From contig MSJI02000931.1 of assembly GCA_001931905.2 (NCBI GenBank), positions 1 through 47,798 on the forward strand: a stretch of 47,798 bases of DNA, read 5' to 3'. The notes beneath the pieces are model-generated. The model had not been told where the DNA came from and did no database searches. It worked only from the letters and a program-made list of their open reading frames with translations. This DNA is from Cladosporium sp. IMV 00045 (Eukaryota > Ascomycota > Dothideomycetes > Cladosporiales > Cladosporiaceae). Positions within the stretch are counted from its first letter, which is position 1. Every line of letters starts with the position of its first letter. This document shows positions 20,870 to 32,736 of this stretch, one piece after another. A program made the translations under genes and the position numbers.

Positions 20870-22178
20870 ATGGCCTTGCAACCTCGTCTCAAGCTTTGTC
20901 TCATCGGTCTCGGTCGACTCGGTGCCCTTCGCGCCAAAATTCTTGCATATGAGCAGCCTCGCATTGAGTTGGTCGCTGTCTGCGATACCAAACCTGGAGC
21001 AGACAAATGGGCCGCAGACAACCTCCCTCCTACTGTCGACTTCTTCGCAGACCCCGAAGATTGTATGAAGAATGGCGGTGCTCAAGCTGTCTTGATCTCC
21101 ACAGCGACCGCCACTCACGCACCTTTGATCTGTCTGGCACTCGATCTGGAGTTGGTCAGTTCTCCACAGACCCTCTTTGAAGCAAGCCGTACGGATCAGC
21201 TGACCAGTTGTGAAGCATGTAATGTGCGAGAAACCCATCTCAGTGGATATCCTCACCACCCAAGAGGTTGTCGCCAAGTCTGTCTCAAAACCTCACTTGA
21301 AGTTTCTACTTCCGTTCTCTAGAAGATGTGAGTGTAATACAGATCGTTTGTCCCAAATCGAGAGGCTAATGACTCTCAGACGATGAATCATACCGTGCCA
21401 CGAAGCAGATGGCTCAAGGTGGTCAGCTAGGAGAAATCCATGCTGTCGAAGCATCATGTCTTGATCCTCAGGACAAGAATGGTGAGTACCTAATTCTCTG
21501 CTGCGGTTTGAAATTTGTGCTCATTGTATCGTAGCGTTCTACGTCACCTTTTCTGAGCAGTCAGGCGGAATATTTGTTGATGCCGGTATCCACATTGTAA
21601 GTACATCTCCTAGTAAACGCCATACACCACTAACTCAGTCAAAGATTGATGTTGGTCGGTACTTTCTCGATGTCGAGAACGGTATCGACGACCCAAGGAA
21701 GCAAGTCAACCGCGTGGTAGCGATGGGCCAACAGGCGGTATACGGCGATCTGGCCAAGTTCGGGGATGCTGATAATGCCTGGGGACTGGTCGAGTTTGCA
21801 AATGGAAAGGTCCTTCACACACGACTGAGTCGTACTATCACGAATGGCTTCGAAGCCGCCACCCGGGTCTGCGGTACCAAAGGCCATTCCGTGATCAACG
21901 GCAACTCGGCTTTGAACCGCGTCGAGATCCGTGATTCTTATGGTGTACGCACGGCTTCTACACCCGACGCATTCGCACTTTACGACAAGACTTTCATTGC
22001 CGACATTGCTGAGTTTGCGGCGGCAGTGTTGGAAGACAAGCCTCTTTCATGTTCTCCTAACGACGCTTTCGAAGCTGGAAAGATTGCCTGTGCACTCCAA
22101 CACTCTTTCCGGACGGGTGTACCTGTCTATTTCGATGAGGAAGGCGCACCCATCATAAAAAAAGCCTTTTATGCTTAA
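20870..22178 (+). CDS. Gfo/Idh/MocA-family dehydrogenase
   Basis: Five exons: 20870-21154, 21216-21327, 21380-21481, 21535-21596 and 21645-22178, giving 364 residues. LIGLGRLGALRA (residues 10-21) is the NAD(P) loop of the family. The first junction yields ELHVMCEKPIS, the diagnostic EKP lysine motif. The last junction gives GIHIIDVGRYFL, matching the GIHxxD active-site helix. The C-terminal half is the substrate-binding alpha/beta domain. Members oxidise inositol, glucose-type sugars or sugar acids with NAD(P)+. The exact substrate cannot be read from sequence. I chose the ATG at 20870 over an in-frame one at 20816 because the nucleotide-binding strand follows at the usual distance. It is divergent from the AKR gene and upstream of an MFS sugar transporter on the same strand. 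Confidence 0.88.
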
Positions 22179-23241
22179 TGGTCATTGAGTAAAGACAACG
22201 ATATTGAGCTTTCTCCTTCAAGACTTAGACCTCACACTCCCGATGAGATTCTTATTGTAGCAAACGCACAGTGGCATGAATAGACACAGTAAGTCCGTAC
22301 ATAATTTTGTCGCTCTGACCGGCTATCATATATCAATTGTACAGAGTCATCGCGAGCTCTACATTTGACTATTCACATAATTCTCTCGAACTGTGCAATA
22401 GTTTCAGATGCTTCGAAAACAGGTAGAACGACGTACTTAAATAGTCGCGGGAAAATGCCCATTCGACCAGACACCAAACAATGGAATCACCGAAGTCTTG
22501 ATCCATCTACGAACATGATCACCTATTATCTGATTCGGTTTGAGGAATACTATGCAGCCGTCAACGATGGTGGCCGTTCCTTAGAAAGACTTGAGATATA
22601 CAGAGCGTTCACTAATGTTGACGGCATTTGGGTGGGAACCTCATACGAATCAGAAAGGGTTTCGTTTCAGTGGCATATGGGAGAGTCTCGTAGTTCGACG
22701 TGTGGCTCAAGGCTGACTGTCGACCTGATTGTCTCTCGAGCATGTTCAGGTCTTGAAAAAGCTGCGTGATCACCTCGCCACATCGTAGATCTCTACCGAG
22801 ACTTGTCAAACTAAAACCCATGATTGGCGTTTCAAATGCGAGCCATCCAGAGGGCTGGTCTCTATGCGGTCCGGTATTTCCGGTTCCCGAAAGGGCGGAG
22901 CCGTTTGCGGAGTATTATCGAAGGGCTGGCCAGCGCCTTTGATGAATGGGGTAAATTGCTACGCAGGAAGATGTTAGATCTAGTTGCTTCATCGAAACCT
23001 TGAACGGGGCCCATTTTTACCCCCGTGGGCAATCATTCCGGGGTTGCGAGACCTCGTCACAGGACATGCCAAGATACATAGTACATCTTCATTCTTTGGT
23101 TATAAAGGGAAGATATCACCTGCGTATTGTCTTGCCTTACCTTGAGATACGCCTGACTCCAGAGCGAGTGCTCCATCGTCTTGATCCCTGTCCCAACAAA
23201 GCATCTTTTCACGATTCTTTCACCCCACCCGATCGACTGTC
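22179..23241. other. Intergenic region upstream of sugar transporter
   Basis: About 1.06 kb of non-coding sequence. A patch rich in CGG and CCG triplets at about 22868-22920 could hold Zn2Cys6 half-sites for the transporter. No gene is seen. Confidence 0.4.
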
Positions 23242-25055
23242 ATGGGTATCAGCAAGGGCAAAGCGCAAACGATGCTTGAAGCCAACGATGCCGAACACCA
23301 GGAAATTCCGGTTCCTTTCAAAGCACCACTCGGCAGCCAAATTGACTTCCTTGCAGACGAAGTCGAATATGGCCCACGTGGTATCAGAGGTCTCTTCTCC
23401 TCCGGATCGTACATCTTTTCGGCGGCATTCCTAGCTTCGCTTGGTGGTTTCTCTTTTGGATACGACCAGGGTGTTATGGGGGTTGTAAATGTACTTCCCC
23501 AATTCCATGCTGTCATTCCACGCGCCGAGACGGCCTTTGGTAAAGGCCTCATGACGGCGATGCTTCTACTTGGGGCCTTTGTCGGATGCTGGTTCTATCC
23601 GTATATCTCAGATCGCTGGTCGAGGAAAACAGCTCTGCTGACTAGCTCCGTCATATTCACCATTGGTGCTTTAATCCAAGCTGCATCTTATGTCTATGCG
23701 ACCTTGGTCGTTGGACGAGCAATTGGCGGTATTGGAACAGGGACCCTTGCTCTAGGCGCTCCTATGGTAACTGAAGTGCATTGGCTGAACACGTCAGGTT
23801 TTTCCCACTGACCAACGACAGTACATTTCCGAAGTGTCGCCCCCGCACCTACGAGGCACACTGCTCGTTCTCGAGTCTGTCGCAATCGTTGCAGGTGTCA
23901 CCATCTCTTTCTGGATTTCTTACGCCTGCAAGGACCTTTCCGGAGATGTGTCATGGCGAGTCCCGCTCGCTCTGCAAATACCATCTACCTTAATCCTCGG
24001 CGCCATGATTCAGACATTCCCTTACTCACCACGCTGGCTGGCAATGGTCGATAGATACGAGGAGTGTTTCCAAGTCTTTGCAAGCTTCGAAAGTTGCCAC
24101 CATCTGACCACCGCATCCAAATTGAATATCAGGGCATCCTTACGGAAGTCAAGTTCCAAAATGTGATGCTTCAACGCCGTCACCCAGGACTCACCGGGAT
24201 AAGGCTCGAAGTTGCTCAGTGGCTTGAACTTTTTGCAGCCAGCAGATGGCGAAGGACCGCGGCTGGCGTGGGAGTCTCGTTCTTTCAGCAATTCCAAGGA
24301 GTCAATGTGGGTGATTCTTGTTATTAAGAACTTCCATGAGACACTGACATGGATGCCAGGCCTTCATATATTACGCTCCGACCCTTTTCGCCAACATTGG
24401 GCAATCAGAAGAGATGTCACTCATCTTATCCGGCGTTTTCAACACTCTGCAGATTGTTGGTGTTATTATCGCCTTTGGTCTCATCGATAGAGCTGGTCGC
24501 CGCGCTCTTGCTATTGGTGGCGGTGTCGGTAATATGGCGTGCTATATTGTTATCGCAGCGCTTGTTGGCACCTACTCAGGCCAATGGGCAAGCAACGTGG
24601 CAGCCGGTTGGGGATGTGTCGCAATGGCCTTCCTCTTTATCATTGTCTTCGGAGCCTCGTACTCTCCTCTATGCTGGGCTCTTCCACCTGAAGTCTTTCC
24701 CATCGGCATCCGATCCAAAGGTGTCGCCTTCTCAGTCGCCATCAACTGGCTGAGTAACTTTACAGTGTAGGTAACACCACTTGGAAGCTAAGGCAAAGAG
24801 GATTGACTAACTCTTTGTTCCAGTGGAATCGCTACACCCCCAATGATCGAGAATATCGGATACGGCACTTACATATTCTTCGCATGCTTTTGCGGCCTTG
24901 CCGCGCTGTGGGCTTATTTCTTTGTTCCTGAGACGATGGGTAAAACTCCAGAGCAGGTATACGAGGCATTTGGAGATTTTAGTGGACAGGAAGAGCAAGA
25001 AGTTATGAGGGAGATCGCAAGAGAAATCATTCCTGAGAAGGGTGAGCGTTACTGA
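23242..25055 (+). CDS. MFS sugar transporter, frame broken
   Basis: Four exons: 23242-23766, 23822-24306, 24360-24766 and 24824-25055. Sugar-porter motifs run in order: GFSFGYDQGVMG in helix 1, DRWSRKTA, GRAIGGIGTGTLALGAP, the PYSPRWL ending of the first half, FFQQFQGVN (helix 7), DRAGRRALA and PETMGKTPEQVYEAF. This is the 12-helix hexose/H+ symporter layout at about 549 residues. Exon 2 contains a reading-frame break at about 24068-24073: up to PRWLAMVDRYEEC the frame is that of the first half, while LCKLRKLPPSDHR and all that follows is in the other frame. No usable splice sites lie around it. It is either a genuine one-base loss, which would inactivate the gene, or an assembly error. The protein should sit in the plasma membrane. 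It is convergent with the next transporter gene. Confidence 0.82.
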
Positions 25056-25250
25056 AAGTGGGAGTCGACACAATAGATACTACCTTGGCGCATCGGAGAA
25101 GTCCAGATGTGCGATCGTGAAAATCAGGGCCGGCTTGTCATGGATTCATGTTCATACACAATTGTATCTTCGTCATCACTATGATATCCGCGTCATCATA
25201 TCAGTCCGTCTAGTCCCTGATCAGGCAAAAGACGATGTCTCTCGCAGTCT

Positions 25251-26918
25251 TCAAGTAACATAAGGCTGGTAGACCGTACCCTCCTGGAGAGACTTGTTGT
25301 ACAGCCTCCTGTTGTGCCACTTGAGGTGGAACTTAAGCGTCAAAGTAGCCGCGACAGCAATCAGAGCGCAAACCATCATGAGGATGAAAGCAAGCAAGTA
25401 GCGTGGTTCGTCAGAATCGACGAAGAAGTAAGGCGCAATGACATTGCCGACCTGCCCGAGCACGTTGCAAAGGGCGACGGCGATGGCACGGTTCTCTGGC
25501 GTGCGGCCCATGGTGCTAGAAACCCAGGTGCTGATGAGTGGGTTGGCGGTGTACATGCCTCCGACGTAGATGAAAGAGGCTCCGTAGCGGGCGCCGCCGT
25601 TCGTGGTGGCCAAGCAAATGATGTAGCCGATGCAACCGACGGCGACAGGGCCGGCGAAATGGTAGCCGCGCTCGACGGTCTTGTCAGAGTGCCATGCATT
25701 GATAAGGGAGCCGATCGCAGCGAAGATGTAAGGCGGGCATGTGAGCAGCAGACTGACGACGTTGCTATAGCCGAATCCACGCACGATCGATGGGAAGAAG
25801 TTGGAGAAGCCGTAGGCTGCGGAGATGCCGATGTTGAGCGAGACGAGTAGCACCATCTTCCAGTCGAGAATGGCCATCTTGAGACCGGCCCAAACACCCG
25901 TCTTCGCAACATCGGTCGAGACACGGTCTGCAGCGATGCGAGCTGCGGCGACCTTGCGCATGTCCTCGGTCATAGACCACATGGCGCTACCGCTTTGAGA
26001 GTGCGGATAGTCGGGCAACAAGAAGAAGGCGATGATGGCGAAGCCTGCACCGCAGACGGCCAGAACAATGAAGAGCCATTTCCAGCCTTGGAGTCCGTGG
26101 GCCTATAATTTTTTAGCAACAAGGCCAGTTTTAGGCCTGGATAGGACGAAGTACTTACGCCATCAAGAGTTCCAAAGACAGCAGCAGCGATCAGACCAGA
26201 GGCACAGTAAGCCAGAGTCTGGCCGGTGTAGAGGGTAGCAACACGCATGGCCATCTCTTTACGAGTATACCAGCAACCCATCAAGTAAACCGCACCTGGC
26301 AGCAAAGGAGCTTCGACAACACCCAGGAAGAATCGCACCAGGACAAGACCAGTGAAGTCTGTCGTACCGCACATGGCGACGGAAACACCACTCCACACAA
26401 TGGCCATCGAACACAGGTAGACTGAAGGACGCAGGTAGCCAATGATCATGTTAGAGGGAATCTGTCCGAGAACGTAACTGCATTGCATCATTGTCAGCTT
26501 GTGTTCGTCTGGTCATACAACAAGCCGAGAAGATTACGTACCCAAGCGACAGAATCGCCACAGCAGTTGAGAAGTGGTTATCTTTGAGGTTCAGATCTTC
26601 CTCGAAGGTATTGAGTCGAGCCTGAGCGATCGAAGCACGATCCAGGTAGTTGAAGAGGTACAAGACCCAAAGACAAGGCATCAAAGTCATGTCCAGACGC
26701 CTGACAATCTTCTTCTCGAGTGTCCTCCATTCTGGAATACCCAAAGCATCGATCTGATCCTCCGGACTGGGGATGAAGTCGGCTTGCTTCTCGAAGACTT
26801 CGACGTCGGCGACAGCTTCGGTCTTCTCCTTCATGTTCGCCACGGGGGTCTCGGCCGACATTCTCGGGGGAGGTACTGAGCCGTCGACATATTCGGGGGC
26901 AATCTTGTCGTTGGCCAT
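25251..26918 (-). CDS. MFS anion:cation symporter (Dal5/Tna1-like)
   Basis: Three exons: 26918-26542, 26477-26159 and 26102-25251 (introns of 64 and 56 bp), 515 residues. LFNYLDRASIAQARL corresponds to the LDRxNIGNA signature in helix 1 of the anion:cation symporter family. Other family segments are SLGYVLGQIPSN, VRFFLGVVEAPLLPGAVYLMGCWYTRKEMA and ISTWVSSTMGRTPENRAIA. Relatives in fungi carry allantoate, nicotinate, pantothenate or sugar acids with protons across the plasma membrane. The hydrophilic N-terminus is about 80 residues. I chose ATG 26918 as the first ATG in the frame. The open frame further upstream has only a TTG. Its substrate is unknown, though the neighbours suggest a sugar acid. 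Confidence 0.88.
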
Positions 26919-28617
26919 CGCTGTTGGTATCGTCAGGTCGAAAGAAGGGAGAGATGAGGAGGTGATCAAGATGACTGATCCTCGCGCTGCCTGTCGAAGC
27001 TCGACCTGTCAATCGCGACACACGAATCTTTATACCTGGACCGTCGGGCCAGTACCCCAGCACTAACATGCACGTCGACACGATTCATATCTGAGGATAT
27101 GTGGACCTGATACATCCAGGAATGCCATGCCGGGGACGCTCGCGACCGCGAACCAATGAATCAGACGATGATGTCGCTTTTCCCATGCATTCACGTGCAA
27201 ATCTTCACCTCATCTTGAGGAAATCCACTTCTCCAAGACGCAACGACTCCGCATCAGTCGTCTTCGACCCCCTACCCCCCATCTTTGCGCCCCCAGATTC
27301 CGCCCTCCAAGACTCATGGGACTCCACAGGACGTGCCCGCCCAACGCGGGCTCTCCAGATTCGGTGCCCCAGACCCCACCGTGTAGAGCCTGGGGAGCGA
27401 GGGGGGTACCTGGGGGTGGAGCGCCGAGTATAGCAATGGTCTTGGGTCATTGATGTCTAAGGCCTTGGTACGGGTTTGGAGTCGGACGTTGGCCGAGGGC
27501 ACGGCCGTGGTCCTGGTCGAGAAGTGCAACTAGAGGGTCGGTTGAGATTTTCTGTCTCAACTAGCCGGAGTCTAGACAAATGAGAGAGTAATCGGAGGCC
27601 GCCGTACAGATGTGGAGATGTTGATCTGGGATAAGCTGATTCTTGGGAGGTCTTGATACAGGAAAGAAGCACGCCTTAGCGGTATGACTTTAGCCCGAGG
27701 AGAACTCCAGATGTCTCAGCAGTGTGGGTAGAACACCAATGGGTTAGATTTTAGGAACATTGCTGGTATGCTGTTCAAGTGCCTGATGCGACAACGTCCA
27801 TAGGTTTTCATCGCACGGTCAAGTGAAGTCGAGATAGCTGGCCCTACAAGGCTGGTGGCTTCAGCCACCAAATGCGGTCCAAGTCTTAAAGTTGCCGCAT
27901 GCTATCGGGTAGGGCGGCCTGTAGTGAGTGCCAAGCAGAACAATCAACAGTCCTCGGGCTTTCGGGCGAAAGAACCGGATGCAGAATGGACTATTGTTTG
28001 CCCGGTGGTCATGATAAAATTCCTACCGATACGGTAGTTGATGTTTAGAGAAGGCGTGGAGTGGCATTCGAGTCCTTTGACGGAAGATTTGGATCGTTTG
28101 GCCACTCGCCCAATCGCCAAGAAAACCTTCACTTCGACTGCAGCGTGTGGTCAGAATCAACTTTGCATACCATTTCCTCGAAGCCAAGAATGATATCTGT
28201 CATCCGATTTAGGCAACCCGGTCGATTGTGTCAAAGGAAGGACAAGCACATCAAGCGAGGTTGGGATGCGAGGGCGGCATCGCTTGTCGGCTGCTGGCGC
28301 TTGGATCACAGTAGCCGAACATCTCGGCAAATGGAGATATCCTGCTTGCTTGCAGTACGGAAAAGTCGCACTCTTGTCAGTCCGGGCAATACCTAGTATG
28401 CGGAAATGCACTAGATTGCCGACCGCCTACATGTATGGTTGGCTTTGGCATTACTGGATATGAAGCAAAAAGGGCTAATGGTCAATGACTATGAAGTGGG
28501 TTTAATCAAATATCAGTTGAGGTTCTCACTGGTTTGCTATTCTCATTTCACGTGTTCTCCGACTTGAACATATATACTTATGCTCATCTCACCATCCCCG
28601 CAATACCATCGAACAAA
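26919..28617. other. 1.7 kb without recognisable gene
   Basis: This includes the promoter of the anion symporter at its left end and the 3' end of DNA ligase at its right end. A pyrimidine-rich, C-rich patch lies at about 27268-27310. A perfect 8-base stem with a 2-base loop occurs at 27853-27870. No long open frame with motifs, RNA gene or transposon end is seen. It is not RIP-degraded, since CpA and TpG are frequent. Confidence 0.45.
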
Positions 28618-31530
28618 TCAATACTCGAAATCATCATCCACCGAAGGTCCCTTATTCTTCGTCACACTCTCCTGCTTGCGGTACATCTCCGCCACCTGCC
28701 TACTGCTAGTCGCATCATCCGGCTTCTTATCCTCTCTCACCTGGATGAAGCGCGGGAAACGCAAACTCACACCCTTGTGCGTGCCATCGCCCACTTCGCT
28801 CGCTGCGGCGCGATACCTCGGACTCAGCGTCAAGTCTGCGGTCTTGACTTCCCAGACGAACTTCGGCTCGAACCAGACGTCAGGTTGGTCATTCTTGCCG
28901 GAAGAGTGGTCGTAGAAGGGCTTCGGGCGGTCGATGACAAGTGGTGAGAGAGTCTCGTGCAATTCGGATAAGAGGGCTTCGGAGAATCCGGTGCCGATGT
29001 TGCACACCGTTTCGTACATCTCTGAGTTGGGATTGTAGCACGCAAGGTGGAAGGCACCGTAGACGGAGGTTCGCTTTCCTTTGCCGTAGTAGGCGCCGAG
29101 GACGACGAGATCGAGTGAGTCACCAGCTCCAGCGAGGTAGTCTTTCTTCACCTTCAACCAGTTCTGCGATCGTCGAGATGGCTCATAGTGTGATTCCACG
29201 CCGTCCAACATCTTCACCATGAGGCCTTCGCATGAGGCTTTGACGGAGTCTTCGAGTAGAGTCTGGATCTCTTCGATCTCGCGCGTGTTGCCGAATTTGG
29301 CAAAGATGAATTCGCCTTCGACCTCTTCGAATGCTGCATACATGTGTTCGCGGCGCTCGCGGAAGGGTTTATTGACTAGGGCTTCGCCGTTGAGGTAGAG
29401 AAGGTCGAATGCGAAGACGCAAACCTTGACTTTGACATCCTCGATCTTGACGTCCTTCTTCTTGCGGGTCATGAGTTGCTGGAAAGGCAGGACCGTCTTC
29501 TTCTCAACATCCCAAGCCACGGTCTCGCAGTCAAGCACAAAGCTCTTGGTACCTTTCTTCACCCATGTTGGCAGCTTGCTGAGGATGTCGGGGTACTTCT
29601 TGCTCAAGTCTTCGCTGTTGCGAGAGAAGATGTTGGAAATGCCTCTGTCACTCTTACCAGCTGCAGGAGCAACGGTCGCGGCAAACTCTTGATCGGCGTC
29701 GTGCGCGACGAAATGGATCTGCGCACGCTCTCCGTCGTATTTGTACTCGCATGTGAAGTCCTTGCCTTCGAATCGATCCAAGACTTCACTGATTGATTTG
29801 GTCGGTTTGGCCAACATAGGCTTGAGCGGTACGCCAGGCTGCAGTCTGCACGTCTCCCTCAACTTCCAGATACCGCCCTTGAGTAAGGCTGGTACAATAA
29901 CTTCGTAGGCGGGAAGTTCGTTGTAGACCGCCTTGAAGACGTCCTCACCCTTCTTGAGCTCGGTTTCGGATGGTACCTTGTTCCCGTCCTGCGAGGCTGC
30001 ATGAAAAGTCATGGCGTGTGCAAGCGAGACCTGGACGGTCTTGTCCGCCAGGCCCAGACGCATCTTGCCCTCGAGTGCGCGAATGATGAACTTTGCCTCA
30101 CTAGGCCCGCCCTTGTCTTTGTTGATATCGACAGACTGACCCTTTGCGAGATTCGTGTCGGCAGCTGAAAGAAGCTTCTTGATGCCGTCGACCTTCCTGC
30201 CTTGCGCTCCAGAGCCCTCGACTGTGGCAATCTTCATCAGGCCGTCATGCACACCGCGGACGGTGAGAGCTTTTGGCTTAAACATCGTCGGCTGGTTTTG
30301 TCTGCTCTTCGCCGCCACAAGGCCAAGATCTCCAATCTTTTGCTGGTCTTCCTTGATGATCTTGAGGTTGCGGCCGGTAGTCTCACCGATGGCCTTCATG
30401 ATGAGAGACTCGCCGATCCCAAGCTCGATGCCCGCGTAATCTGCAGCGAGCTTGCCGATCATAAGCAGGACAGTCGGTTGAAGGTCATCTGGTGTAAGGC
30501 GAGCGACTTGACGCAAGAAAGCGGAGCAATGCGCCATAATCTCCAGACGTTTCGTGGTGAGCTCGATTTTCGAGAATGTCGTGCACAGAGCAGCGTATGG
30601 GACTGGCTCGCCAGCTTTCCAGTCAGGGTATGCCTCTTTGCCGGTCGCCTTGAGCGCGCTCTGAACCTTCTCCCTGGCCTTTGCAGCTGCTTCAGGCTTC
30701 TCCTCTTCTTCCTCTGATTCGGCTTCTGAGGCTGGCTCGCTTTCACTTGCTTTCTCGCTTTCACCTTCACCGTCGACGTCTGTAGCCTTGGAGGCAGTTT
30801 GAGCTTTGACCTTGGCTCCCTTCGCTTTCGGTGATGTAGATCGACGGCCTTTCTGTTTGGTTGGCTCCTCGTCCCCTTGTTCGCTGCCTGCGGATTTCCG
30901 AGCCGGCGACTTTCGCTTTGGGCTTGATGGCTTAGGCGCAGCCTTCGCCCGTTTCGCTGGCCGTACCTCCTCATCTTCGTCGTCTTCAATGATTTCGGTC
31001 TTGACGGCAGTCTTCGCAGGAGTCTTCTTGTGGGCGACACCCTTCTTCGCCTTGCCATTTGTGACAGGCTTTTGGCGCTGTTTCTTAGAAGGTGGCTCCT
31101 CGGCATCGCTCGCGGTTGCTTCTTCTTCATCCCCTGAAGTTGTCGCAGCTCGTTTCTTCGAGGGACTCGCAGGCTTCACTTCGTCCTCCTCCATATCGCT
31201 GACATCCTCCTCTTTCTTCGCTGGCTGCTCGTCCTCCATCTTGACATCCTCATCTTTGACATCGCCATTCGCCTCGTCTGCTTCCGCCGGTTTGCTCGCT
31301 CCAGACACCGCCTCTTTCTCGGCACTCTGCTCTTTCTTGGGTTCAGACTTGGAAAACTTCAACCTCGATTGTTGCGCTGCGGGTTGCTGACCACCAGAAT
31401 TGCCGAAGAACTTGCTGTAGAAGCTGTTAGCCACGCCTATTACTTCCACCTAATGCAGCAGATCCAGGTCTTCGTACCCAAGAGTCTGCTGTGTCTTCAC
31501 GTACCCCAGAGTGGCCTGTTTGGGAGCCAT
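28618..31530 (-). CDS. CDC9: DNA ligase I (ATP-dependent)
   Basis: Two exons, 31530-31505 and 31414-28618, 940 residues. Exon 1 encodes MAPKQATLG. The acceptor at CTACAG, preceded by a GCTAAC branch site, joins it to KFFG, giving QATLGKFF, a PCNA-binding PIP box as in yeast Cdc9. Residues of about 20-240 are charged and low-complexity with NLS-like clusters. The DNA-binding domain follows, then the adenylation domain with the active-site Lys567 in EYKYDGERAQIHF, and then motifs such as FVLDCETVAW and SCEGLMVKML. The OB domain ends with VCNIGTGFSE and RFIQVREDK, and the last residues form a short tail after QESVTKNKGPSVDD. It joins Okazaki fragments in the nucleus. It is divergent from the Cid2-like gene. 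A second donor at 31477 is also in frame and would lengthen the N-terminus by nine residues. Confidence 0.95.
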
Positions 31531-32080
31531 CCTTCCTTTATGTTGCCGTGTGTGGTATAGTTGTATCGTTTGCGTGTCGACCAAGTACGCAGACGACGCC
31601 CGCGAGCTTCGAAGCGATGGTTTGAGTGCGGTGTTTCGCGATGCACTGTGGATGTGTGCGTATGTGCGTCGACGAGAGCAAACGATCATAACCTGAGGAT
31701 TAGGAGATTCATGTAAAGAGAGGTGGTGGTGGTGATATTGGATTATCCGCAGGCGTCAGAGAGAGCTAAGTGGAAGTTCGCGTCGCGTCCGAGGCGGCAG
31801 CGCGCGTGAAGATGGACATCGAATTGATGAATTGACATGACGTCGGCGATTCTCGAAGCGAACTCCGACGCCTCCAGCTGCATGTGGACTTCGAGCTTGA
31901 AGCGACTCCATCGTAAACCTCGTACCATCTCGATATGCTCGCATAAATCAACGTCTACTCTTTCCCACTTTGGATACAACACAACACGACACCATACTGG
32001 CGGGCCTATTCTGGAAGCAACACTCTCCTCCTCCGCAGGACCCTTCCCCTCCTCCTCCTGCACCACGTCGTCGCCTCATT
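31531..32080. promoter_or_regulatory. Divergent promoter, DNA ligase and Cid2-like
   Basis: 550 bases between the start codons of two divergent housekeeping genes. It includes pyrimidine-rich tracts just before the plus-strand gene (about 32020-32065). No TATA box or gene is obvious. Confidence 0.5.
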
Positions 32081-32736
32081 ATGTCTCGAACGCCCGAACA
32101 ACCGAGTCTCACACCTCGGTTTTGTTTTAATCAAACAGCACTCAGAGGTATGCTTCAAATATTCACTCAGACACAGCCCACGACTCACGCTCATACCCAA
32201 GAACACTAGACTTCCTCCGCGTCTCCCGCACAGCAGTCGACGACACCATCAACCAGAACCTCAACGCCCTCGTCACACCAGGCGCAAAGCCCTTCGACCC
32301 TTTATCGACACAGGAACACCAATCGCGACCCATAGGCAGGAGACCGATCGACGCTCAAGCCTGCGACTCATTCAAAGACCAAGTCCTCTTCCCTTCGTGG
32401 CAAAGTCGAAGCGACGTCTTGAACTACTGCGCCGGCGTTGCGACTTCGCCCGATCCCGACGACCCTGATCATGTCTTGAGGCAGGTGGAAGATACACGGG
32501 CGAGAGAGCGGGTGATAAATGAAAGGTTGGATCCCTACAGCGCGAGGTACTTCCCGCGAGAGGCTAGGACTGAGGCCCTAGCTTCGCTGATACGGAACGA
32601 GAGAATGGTGGAGAGTATTGTGAGAAGTCGGACGTGGGGTTTGATTGGTGAGAGGTGTGAGGTTGAGTCGCAGGGGTTTGAGCAGGCGTTAGATGACTGG
32701 CGGAAAAAGAAGACGGGCGAGGATGGACAGTCATGA
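32081..32736 (+). CDS. Cid2/Mix23-family protein
   Basis: Two exons, 32081-32147 and 32210-32736 (intron of 62 bp), 197 residues. The spliced N-terminus reads TPRFCFNQTALRDFLRVSRTAVDDTI, followed by ACDSFKDQVLFPSWQSRSDVLNYC. This is the layout of the caffeine-induced death protein 2 family (fission yeast Cid2; yeast Mix23; human CCDC58). Members are small helical proteins, and Mix23 is a mitochondrial intermembrane-space protein connected with protein import. Cysteines lie at residues 15, 74 and 96. The C-terminal part (RNERMVESIVRSRTWGLIGERC) is helical. The assignment rests on motif memory, with no search. It shares a divergent promoter with DNA ligase. Confidence 0.8.

Noticed and set aside
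27853..27870. Perfect 8-bp stem with 2-base loop
   Set aside because: An isolated short palindrome without a neighbouring transcript or a second copy. It is compatible with chance.
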